64,000 bases of DNA from Bacteroidota bacterium (GTDB taxonomy: Bacteria; Bacteroidota; Bacteroidia; Chitinophagales; Saprospiraceae), in assembly GCA_029557915.1 (NCBI GenBank), contig JAKQHS010000122.1, forward strand, positions 1 to 64,000, in the 5' to 3' direction. Below are positions 17,950-26,509 of this stretch, in pieces (position 1 is the stretch's first letter; every line of letters starts with the position of its first letter). The notes beneath the pieces are model-generated. The model made no database searches. It saw only the letters and a list, made by a program, of their open reading frames with translations, and was not told where the DNA came from. The translations under genes and the position numbers were made by a program.

Positions 17950-18270
17950 TTAATCCGGCTTACGGCAACATTCATAAACCCATTCCGCGTATTCAGGAAT
18001 GGCCTGGGCATGCCAGCAGGTGATGGCCGGCACTTCATAGGGATGCAGGGTTTTGATCCTATCGGTCAGGGCTACCAGTGCCTCCGGATCCGTTTTGAGC
18101 AAGGCGGCGTATTCCGTTTCTTCCAGGAAGTTTTCTTTCCAGATATACCTGCTTTGCACGGGAAAGATATTGGCACATGCCGCGAGTTTTTCGACAATGA
18201 CCTGGTTGCAGATTTCGCGTGCCTTCGTTTCGTCCGGAAAGGTGACCTGTACTTCAAGGATGGTCTTCAT
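17950..18270 (-). CDS. cutA: Divalent-cation tolerance protein CutA
   Basis: The 106-residue protein is of full CutA1 length and has the family blocks VTFPDETKAREICNQVIVEKLAACANIFPV, YIWKENFLEETEYAALLKT and LHPYEVPAITCW. CutA1 forms a trimeric ferredoxin-like fold linked to copper and other divalent cations; its molecular role is unsettled. Start: the ATG at 18270 gives standard length, while the upstream in-frame ATG at 18294 would add eight residues. It overlaps the kinase gene by 17 bases and is the last gene of the trxA operon. Confidence 0.93.
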   Translation of the reverse strand: MKTILEVQVTFPDETKAREICNQVIVEKLAACANIFPVQSRYIWKENFLEETEYAALLKTDPEALVALTDRIKTLHPYEVPAITCWHAQAIPEYAEWVYECCRKPD

Positions 18271-19108
18271 GGCTTTTCTTTCGGTGAAATTCAATCAGCC
18301 TTTCCATCGGCCTGGGCAGGATCATCCCGCAACGCACCCCATTTCGCTCCAGGCATTCTTTGAGGACATCTGTAAAATAATGGGCCACCGACCCGACAAA
18401 ATGTACCGGCAGTGACCGGTATCCTTCGTATTTGCTTACCTGGGTATCCAGGAAATCCTGAAAATTTTTGAGCAACAGGGTGCGGATAAAAGGGTCCCCG
18501 GTATGTTCCACCGCGAATTTCATAAAAGAGGCGAGGAAGGTATTGGGGGTATTTTTTGAATAAAGGTGGGACAGGATTTTTTCATGCCTGCCGGGGAAAA
18601 ATTCATCAAATGCGGCACGGACCGCAGCCGGCATTTCCCGGTAGAAATAGGCTTTGATCAGCAGTTTGCCAAAATGGGCGCCGCTGCCTTCATCTCCCGC
18701 CAGGTAGCCGAGGGTGGGAATGTTATCGATGAACCGTGCCCCGTCGTACAGCCCGGAGTTGGCCCCGGTCCCCAGGATGCAGGCAATGCCCCGGGAATGG
18801 CCGCAGGTAGCCCTGGCAGCAGCCAGCAGGTCCTGGTTGACTTCAATCTCCGCTCTTGAAAACAAACCGGCCAGTCCTTTCCGGACCTTCTCCTGCTGGT
18901 TCTCTTCGCGGCAGCCTGCTCCGTAAAAATGAACCTGGCTCACTTGCTCCGGGGATATATCATGCAGCAGGGATTGCAGGGTCTCGAGGTATTGGGGAAT
19001 TTCATGGGTATAGGGATTGAAACCCGGTGCAACCAGTTTATGCACCGTTTCCTCCCGGATGAATACCCAGTCGCCTTTGGTGCCGCCGCTGTCGCAAATG
19101 GCTATCAT
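18254..19108 (-). CDS. N-acetylglucosamine kinase-like (BadF/BadG/BcrA/BcrD ATPase family)
   Basis: The 284-residue ASKHA kinase has the phosphate-1 loop DSGGTKGDWV at 6-15, the phosphate-2 region ILGTGANSGLYDG and GDEGSGAHFGK, which together mark the GlcNAc-kinase branch found across Bacteroidota. It would phosphorylate an amino sugar, most likely GlcNAc recycled from cell wall or chitin. The ATG overlaps the previous stop (ATGA), and translation is probably coupled. Confidence 0.82.
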   Translation of the reverse strand: MIAICDSGGTKGDWVFIREETVHKLVAPGFNPYTHEIPQYLETLQSLLHDISPEQVSQVHFYGAGCREENQQEKVRKGLAGLFSRAEIEVNQDLLAAARATCGHSRGIACILGTGANSGLYDGARFIDNIPTLGYLAGDEGSGAHFGKLLIKAYFYREMPAAVRAAFDEFFPGRHEKILSHLYSKNTPNTFLASFMKFAVEHTGDPFIRTLLLKNFQDFLDTQVSKYEGYRSLPVHFVGSVAHYFTDVLKECLERNGVRCGMILPRPMERLIEFHRKKSHEDHP

Positions 19109-20052
19109 GACTCTCCGGGTTTAAATTCAGAAAAGCGGATCCGGAACAGGGCATCCTCCGCCTTTTTGGAAACCACTTTCCACCGGCCCTCGTAATCGAT
19201 GGCGGTGGGGTAATATTTGCCGGCAGTTTGATTTACGTCGATTTTCATGTCTACCTTAAATTGATACAACAAGGTTTTGGCCTGCAGGGTATAGGTTCGA
19301 CGCACAACCTTTAGGCTCCCTTTTTCAAACCAGGTATGCAATTGTTTGATGACGGTCCGGGGGGAATGAAGGAATTGCGGTTTGGCTTCCACGGAGAATT
19401 TATAGCAGGGCCGGTGAGAGAGGCTGTCCGCACTGATCCTGTAATCGTAATAGGCCATCATTTCCTTTTCGAATATAGCAGTTTTATTTCCCAGCAAGGG
19501 TACGCGGGCTATTTTCCCGGGTGAGAAAATGAGGGTTTTTAGTTCTTCCACGTGTTTTTCCATTCCTTTCGACCTGGTATCCTGCACGTCCGCCGGTGCG
19601 GGATGACATATTTTCCCGTGGGTAAAAAAAAGCCGGTCATAAAGTTTTGCCGTATAAAATCGATAATCCCCTTTGGGATCCAGGAAAGGCCCGGAGACCG
19701 ACCTTTGTTCTTCCTTCATCTGCCAGCAGGATGAGTCGTAGACCTGGTGGGCCAGGCTTCGGTATCCCGCCTTTTCCTGCCGGGACTTATCCAGGATCAC
19801 AAGTTTGTTTTCAAAGGAATACGAAGCGAATCTGAGATTGCGGAATGCCTCATAAAAACTGGTGTCCCTCAGCACCAGCTCAATAAAATCGAGAACATCG
19901 AAACCCCCGCGTTCAGCGGTGATCACCACGGAGTCCAGATGGATGTGCCGGTAAATCGCTGCGGGGTCCTCCTGGGCGGTGGCTGAAACGGGCCGGCACC
20001 ATATAAAAAACAGGGAAAGGAAACGGACAGAATATGGAAGATTCGAATTCAT
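19105..20052 (-). CDS. Conserved exported protein of unknown function
   Basis: A 315-residue protein with a signal peptide (cleavage near VSATAQ). The N-terminal part contains SVVITAERGGFDVLDFIELVL; the C-terminal part is beta-rich (KPQFLHSPRTVIKQLHTWFEKG, YPTAIDYEGRWKVVSK). It resembles proteins of unknown function seen in Bacteroidota; I cannot name a domain. It overlaps both neighbours by 4 bases (ATGA), so it belongs to the trxA-cutA operon. Confidence 0.6.
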   Translation of the reverse strand: MNSNLPYSVRFLSLFFIWCRPVSATAQEDPAAIYRHIHLDSVVITAERGGFDVLDFIELVLRDTSFYEAFRNLRFASYSFENKLVILDKSRQEKAGYRSLAHQVYDSSCWQMKEEQRSVSGPFLDPKGDYRFYTAKLYDRLFFTHGKICHPAPADVQDTRSKGMEKHVEELKTLIFSPGKIARVPLLGNKTAIFEKEMMAYYDYRISADSLSHRPCYKFSVEAKPQFLHSPRTVIKQLHTWFEKGSLKVVRRTYTLQAKTLLYQFKVDMKIDVNQTAGKYYPTAIDYEGRWKVVSKKAEDALFRIRFSEFKPGES

Positions 20053-20465
20053 TCCTCAAGCCAGGGTTCGATCTCCTGGTCAAAGGCGGTGTCTTTATAG
20101 CCGTCGATTTCGCGTCTTTCCTTTTTGGTGGGCCTTCCGGCGCCTTTTTCCCTCACCTCAGCGCTGGCTTTTCCTATAAACCAGGATTTGTATTTATTCA
20201 GTTCCTCTTCCGGGGTTAGGTTCTCATAGTATTCGCGCGCCAGCTGGGCGCTGACCCGTTTTTCCAACAAATCTTTCACACGGATCATCAGCCGGAAGCC
20301 GTCTTTGTGAACCCGGAGCAGGTCACCGGCCTTGATTTCGCTCGAGGCTTTTAATGCTTGTTCACCGCGGTAAACCCGGCCTTCCTTACAGGCATCGGCG
20401 GCCACCGTCCGGGTCTTAAACAACCGGATGCTCCAAAGCCATTTGTCCGCCCTGACCTGATCCAT
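20049..20465 (-). CDS. S4-domain RNA-binding protein, Hsp15 (HslR)-like
   Basis: A 138-residue protein with an N-terminal S4 domain (VRADKWLWSIRLFKTRTVAADACKEG begins the helix pair that binds RNA) and a basic C-terminal tail including RPTKKERREID. This is the size and layout of Hsp15, which binds stalled 50S subunits carrying nascent chains after heat stress. It is placed between PPK2 (2-base gap) and the unknown exported protein. Confidence 0.87.
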   Translation of the reverse strand: MDQVRADKWLWSIRLFKTRTVAADACKEGRVYRGEQALKASSEIKAGDLLRVHKDGFRLMIRVKDLLEKRVSAQLAREYYENLTPEEELNKYKSWFIGKASAEVREKGAGRPTKKERREIDGYKDTAFDQEIEPWLEE

Positions 20466-20467
20466 GG

Positions 20468-21250
20468 TTATTTAAGGTTGGCCTGGATTTCGGCCATGAC
20501 CCGTTTGTCTTCTGCGCTCAGCAAGGGCAACTGCGGGTTCATTTTTTTAAGGGTCTGGAGCACGATTTTGGCTATGTAAAAATTGCGGTACCATTTCTGG
20601 TCCACAGGTACGACATGCCATGGAATGACGCTGTTGTTTATGGCGTATTCATAGGCTTTCATGTATTCGTCCCAGTGGAGGGCCTCTTTCCAGTCGACGC
20701 TGTTGTGCTTCCAGTTGCGCGCGGGATCGTCAATCCGTTCCTGCAGTTTGATCCTTTGTTTTTCTTTTGAAATATGCATGTAGAATTTGAGCACCTTGGT
20801 GTTGTTGTCAAATTCCAGCAATTGCTCAAAGGCGTTGATCGCGTCCATGCGTTGTTTAACCCTTTTCAGATCTATCCATTTGTGCACCCGTTGGATAATG
20901 ATGTCCTCGTAATGCGAACGGTTGTAGATCTGAATATATCCTTTCGCAGGGGCCCGCTGGTGCACCCTCCAGAGGAAGTCATGGGCAAACTCCTCTTCGG
21001 TGGGTTTCTTGAACCCAAAGGCATCGATGCCGATGGTGCCGCATTCCTCAAAAACTTTTTTGGTCGAGCCATCCTTGCCGCTCGCATCCACTCCCTGGAA
21101 GATGACCAGGAGACTTTGTTTTTTTTCCGCGTACAGGGCGTGCTGGTAATCCCCGATCTCTTTGGTCATGTGTTTGAGGAGGGTCTTGGTAGCTTGTTTG
21201 TCCATGCCTTTCGGCGCTTTCGTGGAGATCAGCTTGAGTTTATGCATCAA
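20468..21250 (-). CDS. ppk2: Polyphosphate kinase 2 family protein
   Basis: The 260-residue protein has the PPK2 Walker A motif GVDASGKDG at 53-61, the lid/Walker B region YNRSHYEDIIIQRVH and the conserved KHNSVDWKEALHWDEYMKAYEYAI block. PPK2 enzymes use polyphosphate to phosphorylate nucleoside mono- or diphosphates. The DPAR-W-K-SxxD pattern fits the single-domain class; AMP versus ADP preference cannot be assigned by eye. It lies in the trxA operon, 46 bases after DUF58. Confidence 0.92.
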   Translation of the reverse strand: MMHKLKLISTKAPKGMDKQATKTLLKHMTKEIGDYQHALYAEKKQSLLVIFQGVDASGKDGSTKKVFEECGTIGIDAFGFKKPTEEEFAHDFLWRVHQRAPAKGYIQIYNRSHYEDIIIQRVHKWIDLKRVKQRMDAINAFEQLLEFDNNTKVLKFYMHISKEKQRIKLQERIDDPARNWKHNSVDWKEALHWDEYMKAYEYAINNSVIPWHVVPVDQKWYRNFYIAKIVLQTLKKMNPQLPLLSAEDKRVMAEIQANLK

Positions 21251-21296
21251 TGTTTGGATTGGATTGGGATCAAAGATAAAAAGGATAAAGGGGTGC

Positions 21297-22241
21297 TCAC
21301 ACCGCCATCCGGCTTCTTTTGGCCAGGTATGCCTGCAGGATGGGTTTATAGCCTTTGGCGATGTCGGCTTCGACCAGGTCGATTTTGTACTGCAGGCAGG
21401 TCATCCGGATCTGGTCGTAGAGGGCCGCCATTTGCCGGCGGTATTCCTTTTCCACTTCCCTGGGCAGCAGCCTGACTTTTTCACCGGTTTCCAGGTCGAT
21501 GAAAAGATGGGGCCGGTTTTCGTATTGGAACTCGATTTCCTTGTTATGGTCCACGGTATGGAAAAGAATGACTTCGTGTTTATTGTGTTTGAGATGCTGC
21601 AGGGAGGAAAACACTTCGCGGATATGGGAGGGGTCGTCCATCATATCCGAAAAAATGATCACCAGCGACCGTTTATGGATCCGGTCGGCGATCTCGTGAA
21701 GCACCTGTGCCGTCCGGGTGCCTTTGTGCTGCCCGGGGTCATTCAGGACTTTTTCAAGGTGAGAGAGCAGGAGCCGGTAATGGGCCGTGCTGGATTTGGC
21801 TTCGGTATGGATTTTTAAGGTTTCATCAAAAAGGTCCAGCCCAAAGGCATCCCGCTGCCGCTTCAACAGGCTCATGAGGGAGGCGGCGCCCAGTGCGGAG
21901 AATACAAATTTATTCTGGCTGTCCAGCGGGTTTTCCGAAGCGGCTTTAGGAAATTGCATGGAAGAACTGGCGTCGACCACGATCTGGCAACGGAGGTTGG
22001 TCTCTTCTTCAAAACGCTTGCTGTAAAGACGGTCCGTCCTTGCAAACACCTTCCAGTCTATGTTTTTAGTGCTTTCTCCTTCGTTGTAGATCCGGTGTTC
22101 GGCGAATTCCACGGAAAATCCGTGAAAAGGGCTCTGGTGAAGGCCCACAATAAAGCCTTCCACCACCTGGTTTGCAAGCAGTTCCAGTTTACTTATTTCC
22201 CTGATGCCGGGTTCTTCCAATCTTCTCATCCCGGCCTGCAA
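21297..22241 (-). CDS. DUF58 domain protein with von Willebrand A-like fold
   Basis: A 314-residue soluble protein. VEFAEHRIYNEGESTKNIDWKVFARTDRLYSKRFEEE is the DUF58 hallmark, and VVDASSSM supplies a MIDAS-like DxSxS site. DUF58 proteins usually pair with MoxR AAA+ ATPases and VWA membrane proteins in chaperone-like systems; no MoxR is in this window. It follows trxA after 38 bases and probably shares its promoter. Confidence 0.88.
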   Translation of the reverse strand: MQAGMRRLEEPGIREISKLELLANQVVEGFIVGLHQSPFHGFSVEFAEHRIYNEGESTKNIDWKVFARTDRLYSKRFEEETNLRCQIVVDASSSMQFPKAASENPLDSQNKFVFSALGAASLMSLLKRQRDAFGLDLFDETLKIHTEAKSSTAHYRLLLSHLEKVLNDPGQHKGTRTAQVLHEIADRIHKRSLVIIFSDMMDDPSHIREVFSSLQHLKHNKHEVILFHTVDHNKEIEFQYENRPHLFIDLETGEKVRLLPREVEKEYRRQMAALYDQIRMTCLQYKIDLVEADIAKGYKPILQAYLAKRSRMAV

Positions 22242-22279
22242 GATAGGCAGAATATCTGGGTGATTCCGGTAAGGAAAGC

Positions 22280-22600
22280 TTAAGACATGAGGGCTTCCAG
22301 CTTGTCCGTGAGGACCTTTTTACTGGTTGCACCTACGTGGCGATCCACCAGCTTGCCGTTTTTGAAAAACAGAAGAGTGGGGATGCTTCTTACGCCATAC
22401 TCCATGGTGACTTCAGCATTGTCGTCTACGTTCAGTTTGCCAATGGTCGCCTTATCCTTGTATTCCGCCGATAATTCCTCGATGATCGGACCGATCATCC
22501 GGCAGGGCCCGCACCATTCAGCCCAAAAATCTATCAATGCCACTCCTTGTTTATCAAGGACTTCCGTTTTAAAGTTACCGTCTGTAAGCGTTTGTGCCAT
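22280..22600 (-). CDS. trxA: Thioredoxin
   Basis: A 106-residue protein of classical thioredoxin length with active site WCGPC at 29-33, the cis-Pro loop RSIPT and the FFKNGKLVDRHVGA C-terminal strand. It reduces protein disulfides in the cytoplasm. It is the first gene of a leftward run of seven closely spaced genes ending with cutA. Upstream, GATCTTTG at about 22673 is one base off the TAnnTTTG consensus. Confidence 0.96.
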   Translation of the reverse strand: MAQTLTDGNFKTEVLDKQGVALIDFWAEWCGPCRMIGPIIEELSAEYKDKATIGKLNVDDNAEVTMEYGVRSIPTLLFFKNGKLVDRHVGATSKKVLTDKLEALMS

Positions 22601-22683
22601 TTTATCTTAAATTTAAATGAACTTGTACAACAATTCGGTGAAGCGTTTGGTTTATTAAGTCCAAAGATCTTGATAATTTTAAT

Positions 22684-23712
22684 ATGATTTTAAGATCCCG
22701 GCACAAAATTACCGGAATCGTTGTTTTCTCGTTCATTTCGGTATTGGCCTTTTTTTTATCCCCGGGCCTGTTGGAAAAGGTTTACGGAGGGTTTATATTT
22801 CCCCTGGTCAGGGTGATCTTCAGCATCCTGATCTGGATCCCATTTCCTTTAATATACCTGGTCCTTTTTTCGTTGCTGGTATGGCTGGCCCTTCTTTTTC
22901 GAGGTAAAGGCAGCGTTAAAAACAAGGCCTTACGTTCCGGGGCGCTTACCCTTTCGCTTATTTTCCTGTTCTATTGGCTCTGGGCTTATAATTATAAAAG
23001 GATCCCTTTTGGAGCCCGGTTTCCGGTCACCCTGGCGTCGGTCGACAGCCAGGCCCTCCGGGAAGAATTGCAATTCGCGGCTCAGTTCCTGCTCGAAAAC
23101 AGCCCGGGGCATCGAAGCTACCCTTCCATTAAGGAGACCGAGGGCATGATCCGGCCCTGGGTCGATTCGGTGTGCAGGGCGTACGGATACCGGACACCCG
23201 GGATGATCCGGGTGAAAGCCCTTTACCCAAAAGGTCTTTTGCTCCGGATCCGTACCGCCGGTTTTTATTTTCCACACGGTGGGGAGGCTTATATCGATCC
23301 CGGACTGCATGAACTCCAGGTCCCCTTTACCATGGCGCATGAAATGGGCCATGGATTTGGTGTCGCGGATGAAGGGGCCTGTAATTTCATTGCCCTTATG
23401 GCCCTGCACCGTCACCCGGATTCCATGATGCGATACAGCGGGGCCATGGGTTACTTCAGGTATGTGGCCGGCGCCTACCGGTTTTATTTCCCGGAGGACT
23501 ACCAGCAATTCAGGGATCAATTGCCTTTGCAGGTACAGGATGACCTGAATCAAATCAATGCGCGGTTATTAAAGTATCCGGATATCTTTCCAAAACTGAG
23601 AGACCGCATTTATGACCGTTATTTAAAGATGCAGGGCATTGATGAAGGACTGGCCAGTTATGACCGGATCATTGATATGGTCAGGGAGGCGAGGAGAAGG
23701 GGAGTTTGGTAG
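22684..23712 (+). CDS. DUF3810 membrane protein with HExxH motif
   Basis: A 342-residue protein with three N-terminal hydrophobic segments (about 9-30, 37-73, 83-101) and a large outside domain. AHEMGHGFGVADEGACNFIA near 218 holds an HExxH zinc motif followed by an acidic helix, as in DUF3810 proteins, which are predicted metallopeptidases. The substrate is unknown. It is transcribed away from trxA. Confidence 0.85.
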   Translation: MILRSRHKITGIVVFSFISVLAFFLSPGLLEKVYGGFIFPLVRVIFSILIWIPFPLIYLVLFSLLVWLALLFRGKGSVKNKALRSGALTLSLIFLFYWLWAYNYKRIPFGARFPVTLASVDSQALREELQFAAQFLLENSPGHRSYPSIKETEGMIRPWVDSVCRAYGYRTPGMIRVKALYPKGLLLRIRTAGFYFPHGGEAYIDPGLHELQVPFTMAHEMGHGFGVADEGACNFIALMALHRHPDSMMRYSGAMGYFRYVAGAYRFYFPEDYQQFRDQLPLQVQDDLNQINARLLKYPDIFPKLRDRIYDRYLKMQGIDEGLASYDRIIDMVREARRRGVW

Positions 23713-23713
23713 T

Positions 23714-23868
23714 GGAATTAAGGAATTAAGGAATTAAGGAATTAAGGGTGGAAGAGTTAAGGGTCAAAGGCGAAAGGTTAATGGTCAAGGGTAAGGAGGA
23801 ACAGACCGACCATTCAACAACAATTCAGCGATTCAACAATTCCGCGATTAAACGATTCCACAATCTCA
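23714..23868. repeat. Composite degenerate tandem repeats (period 8 and 7) between convergent genes
   Basis: Four exact 8-base GGAATTAA units at 23714-23745 are followed by 7-base units (GGGTCAA, AGGCGAA, AGGTTAA, TGGTCAA) at 23761-23788, then six 8-base units of CAATTCAG/CGATTCAA type at 23821-23868. The last unit contains the ddl stop codon. The GGAATTAA family returns inverted at 39690. Confidence 0.8.
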
Positions 23869-24849
23869 AGCCAGGCAGGATTCTATGAGGCTGGTATAAA
23901 ACTCCTGCAGGGTATTTCCGGCGGCACGAATTTGCTGGGGCACTATGCTGTTGGCGCTTTGGCCGGGAACGGTGTTGATCTCGAGCATAAAAGCTTTCCC
24001 GGATGCCTCATTGTAAATAAAATCGATGCGCACCACGCCTTTACAGTTGAAGATATGGTACAATTTTTTTGCCTGGTTTTGAATGAGCTCGCGGATGGCC
24101 GGGCTGACCGGGGCAGGGGTGATTTCCTCGGCCATTCCGGTCGTGTATTTGGCTTCGTAATCGAAAAATTCCTTTTTACTCCGGATCTCGGTGATGGGCA
24201 GGGTCACGATATCCTTTCCCTGCCGGTACACGCCAATGGTCAGTTCTGTGCCGGAAATAAATTCTTCGACGATCACTTCATCGTCCTCTTTAAACGCTTT
24301 ATCCAGGGCCGGCGCCAGTTCTTCAGGGCTGTTGATTTTGCTCATGCCAATGCTGGATCCCCCATTGTTGGGTTTTACGAAGAGCGGCGGCTGGAGCGGA
24401 CCGAATACCTGTGCGGGATCCACAGGATCCCCTTTAAAAAAATGGAGCGACCGGGATACCGGGATACCGGAAAAAGCCGCAACGGCTACCGTATATCTTT
24501 TGTTGAACGTAATAGCGGAGGAAGCCAGGCCACAGGCCGTATACGGCAAGCCCAGCAAATCAAAATATCCCTGCAATTTTCCATCCTCTCCCGGAGTACC
24601 GTGGATCCCGCACAATACGGCTTCGAAAGTGGTTTTTTGCCCATCCAGGGTAAAACTGAAATCATTTTTGTCCATAGGCACTTCAATTCCCTGGGCAGGG
24701 TTGTAAAACCAACCGTCCCGGCGTATGTCGATCCGGTATAAATCATACCGGGCCCGGTCCACATGGGCTTCAATGGTCTTGGCCGATTCGTACGAAATCA
24801 CGGCCTCCCCGGAATATCCGCCGGTGACAAAAGCGATTTTTTTCTTCAT
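23866..24849 (-). CDS. ddl: D-alanine--D-alanine ligase
   Basis: The 327-residue ATP-grasp enzyme makes D-Ala-D-Ala for peptidoglycan. The N-terminal FVTGGYSGEAVISYESA, the middle CGIHGTPGEDGKLQGYFDLLGLPYTACG and KPNNGGSSIGMSKI, and the metal site VRIDFIYNE...MLEINTVPG are all present. The family's usual GGxSxE loop is altered to GGYSGE, as in related Bacteroidota enzymes. TACCTTTA, one base off the -7 consensus, ends 6 bases before the ATG. Confidence 0.94.
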   Translation of the reverse strand: MKKKIAFVTGGYSGEAVISYESAKTIEAHVDRARYDLYRIDIRRDGWFYNPAQGIEVPMDKNDFSFTLDGQKTTFEAVLCGIHGTPGEDGKLQGYFDLLGLPYTACGLASSAITFNKRYTVAVAAFSGIPVSRSLHFFKGDPVDPAQVFGPLQPPLFVKPNNGGSSIGMSKINSPEELAPALDKAFKEDDEVIVEEFISGTELTIGVYRQGKDIVTLPITEIRSKKEFFDYEAKYTTGMAEEITPAPVSPAIRELIQNQAKKLYHIFNCKGVVRIDFIYNEASGKAFMLEINTVPGQSANSIVPQQIRAAGNTLQEFYTSLIESCLA

Positions 24850-24918
24850 TGGATAAAGGTACGATGGGAATTTATATTAAGAAAAAATCTAATATTTTAA
24901 ACAGGGTTGTCCTTTAAT

Positions 24919-25542
24919 TTAAAACAGGATTTCCTGCAATCGTGCCAGCGATTCCTGCAACCGGTTTAAAGCTAACGGAATATCCCAGGACTCCCTGTTC
25001 CTTGGTTCCACCCGGTTGGAGACGGCCCGGAGTTGCAGGCAGGGAACCCGGTGGACCATGCAGGAAGCAAAAAAGGCGGCTCCTTCCATGGATTCAATAT
25101 CGGGCTGCAAGCGTTTTATCATTTGATCTATTTCTTCCTGGCGGCCGCTTACGCGGTTGACCGTGACGGCCCTGACTTCCAGAACCCCACTCATAATGTA
25201 ACGGTCCGGCGGCTCCAGCCGGTATGCCTGGAAGGGATTGTTTTTTTCCCGTATAAGGGTATCGAGTGGGATGAAACTACCATCGCGGTCCTGGGCACCG
25301 AGGTCGGCAAAATAATCTTCCCGGACCTGCACCACCTGACCGATGCCGATCTCAGGACGGAATGAACCGGTAATGCCTGCCTGTATGGCCAGGCCCGGGA
25401 TCTTTTTGCTGAAATATGCCGCCAGGAAGAAGGCGGTCGACGGCGACCCGGCCCCGGTCACGAGGGTTTCAACTCCTTCCGCAAAGGGTCCCAGGGCTTC
25501 CAGTTCCAGGGCTGTGGCTGCGCATACCAGGATTTTGGTCAT
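24919..25542 (-). CDS. mqnB: Futalosine hydrolase
   Basis: A 207-residue nucleoside-phosphorylase-fold protein: VTGAGSPSTAFFLA near the N-terminus, the QAGITGSF block, and the purine-site motif DIESMEGAAFFASC followed by LRAVSNRVEPRNRESWDIPLAL. The last block marks futalosine hydrolases rather than MTA/SAH nucleosidases. It cleaves futalosine to hypoxanthine and dehypoxanthinyl futalosine in menaquinone synthesis. Its ATG shares one base with the stop codon of the upstream barrel gene (TAATG). Confidence 0.9.
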   Translation of the reverse strand: MTKILVCAATALELEALGPFAEGVETLVTGAGSPSTAFFLAAYFSKKIPGLAIQAGITGSFRPEIGIGQVVQVREDYFADLGAQDRDGSFIPLDTLIREKNNPFQAYRLEPPDRYIMSGVLEVRAVTVNRVSGRQEEIDQMIKRLQPDIESMEGAAFFASCMVHRVPCLQLRAVSNRVEPRNRESWDIPLALNRLQESLARLQEILF

Positions 25543-26333
25543 TAATCCGTCCCGTTTTCTTTCGGAACAAAGATATATCTAAGACTCAAAGCGGGAGAAA
25601 TCCCCAGGGCTGGATGAAAGTCAAAGGAAATGTCGATGGCCAGGCGCGGATCCGGTTGCAGGCCAATACCGGCGCCTAAACCAGCAGGATTCGCAGTAAA
25701 CCCCATTCTCAGGGATAAAACGGGCACCACCCGGTAGTCCAGGGCAAGGTGGCTCTTCCATGGGCGATCGCCGGTTTTTTCCCATTCTGCATACAAGACA
25801 ACCCCTTCGGATAATTGGTAAGACAGTCCGGCAAGATTTGCTCCAGGGGAAGAGGTTTTGGAGCCCTTTCCCCGATAGAGAGGATTATAACTGCTATATC
25901 CAATGCCTAGATCCCCATTGATTTTGATCATGAAGCCTAGGTCAAAACCCAAATTGGCGGCCGGTTCAGCCTGGCTGACGTGCAAACCAAGATAATGAAA
26001 CGAAAGTCCAATAGCCAGGTTCGGGGACAATGCCCGTCCATAACCCATACGAACCAGTTGCCGGAGGTATTCAGGCAGTCCGTACCATTCCATGTTCAAT
26101 CCGAATGCCGAATGGGTTCCAGAAGGAAGGATGGCCTGAATAGATCCGGCCCGGATGCCGGTCCCTGTGAACCGGCTTTGGGCATGGGCTGAGAAACTGG
26201 TTTGATGCAAGTAGCCCAGTACGGATGAATTTGACAAATACCCATCGGGTTCCTGGAGGCAAATGCCCAAGCCTCCCAGACCGGTGCTTTTTGCTCCGCG
26301 GATTTCAGGTAATCCGCTTTGCCCTTTAAGCAA
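25542..26333 (-). CDS. PorV/FadL-like outer-membrane barrel protein, start uncertain
   Basis: At least 263 residues of repeated amphipathic beta strands. RGAKSTGLGGLGICLQEPDGYLSN resembles the N-terminal block of PorV-like and related FadL-type barrels. The first usable start is TTG, but the frame stays open upstream and reads CIIFLYVVAVIPLLKGQS, a good signal peptide with no ATG/GTG/TTG ahead of it, only CTG at 26381 and 26420. The true start may be non-canonical, or a start codon has been lost. It is translationally coupled to mqnB. Confidence 0.6.
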   Translation of the reverse strand: MLKGQSGLPEIRGAKSTGLGGLGICLQEPDGYLSNSSVLGYLHQTSFSAHAQSRFTGTGIRAGSIQAILPSGTHSAFGLNMEWYGLPEYLRQLVRMGYGRALSPNLAIGLSFHYLGLHVSQAEPAANLGFDLGFMIKINGDLGIGYSSYNPLYRGKGSKTSSPGANLAGLSYQLSEGVVLYAEWEKTGDRPWKSHLALDYRVVPVLSLRMGFTANPAGLGAGIGLQPDPRLAIDISFDFHPALGISPALSLRYIFVPKENGTD

Positions 26334-26509
26334 AGGAATAACTGCTACAACATAGAGGAATATGATGCAATTAGGGTGCAGCTTGCAGGGTTTTCTCGCA
26401 AATAAAGATAAGGAATCCAGTGATCAAGGCTTGGGGAAAAACAGAGGCGCAGATCAAGACGACGCCTGTTTTCCCGCGTATATTTACCGGTTTAAGTCCG
26501 GAAACCATT

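Noticed and set aside
23932-24741. Rightward frame of 269 codons
   Set aside because: Antisense to ddl, which is intact and conserved.
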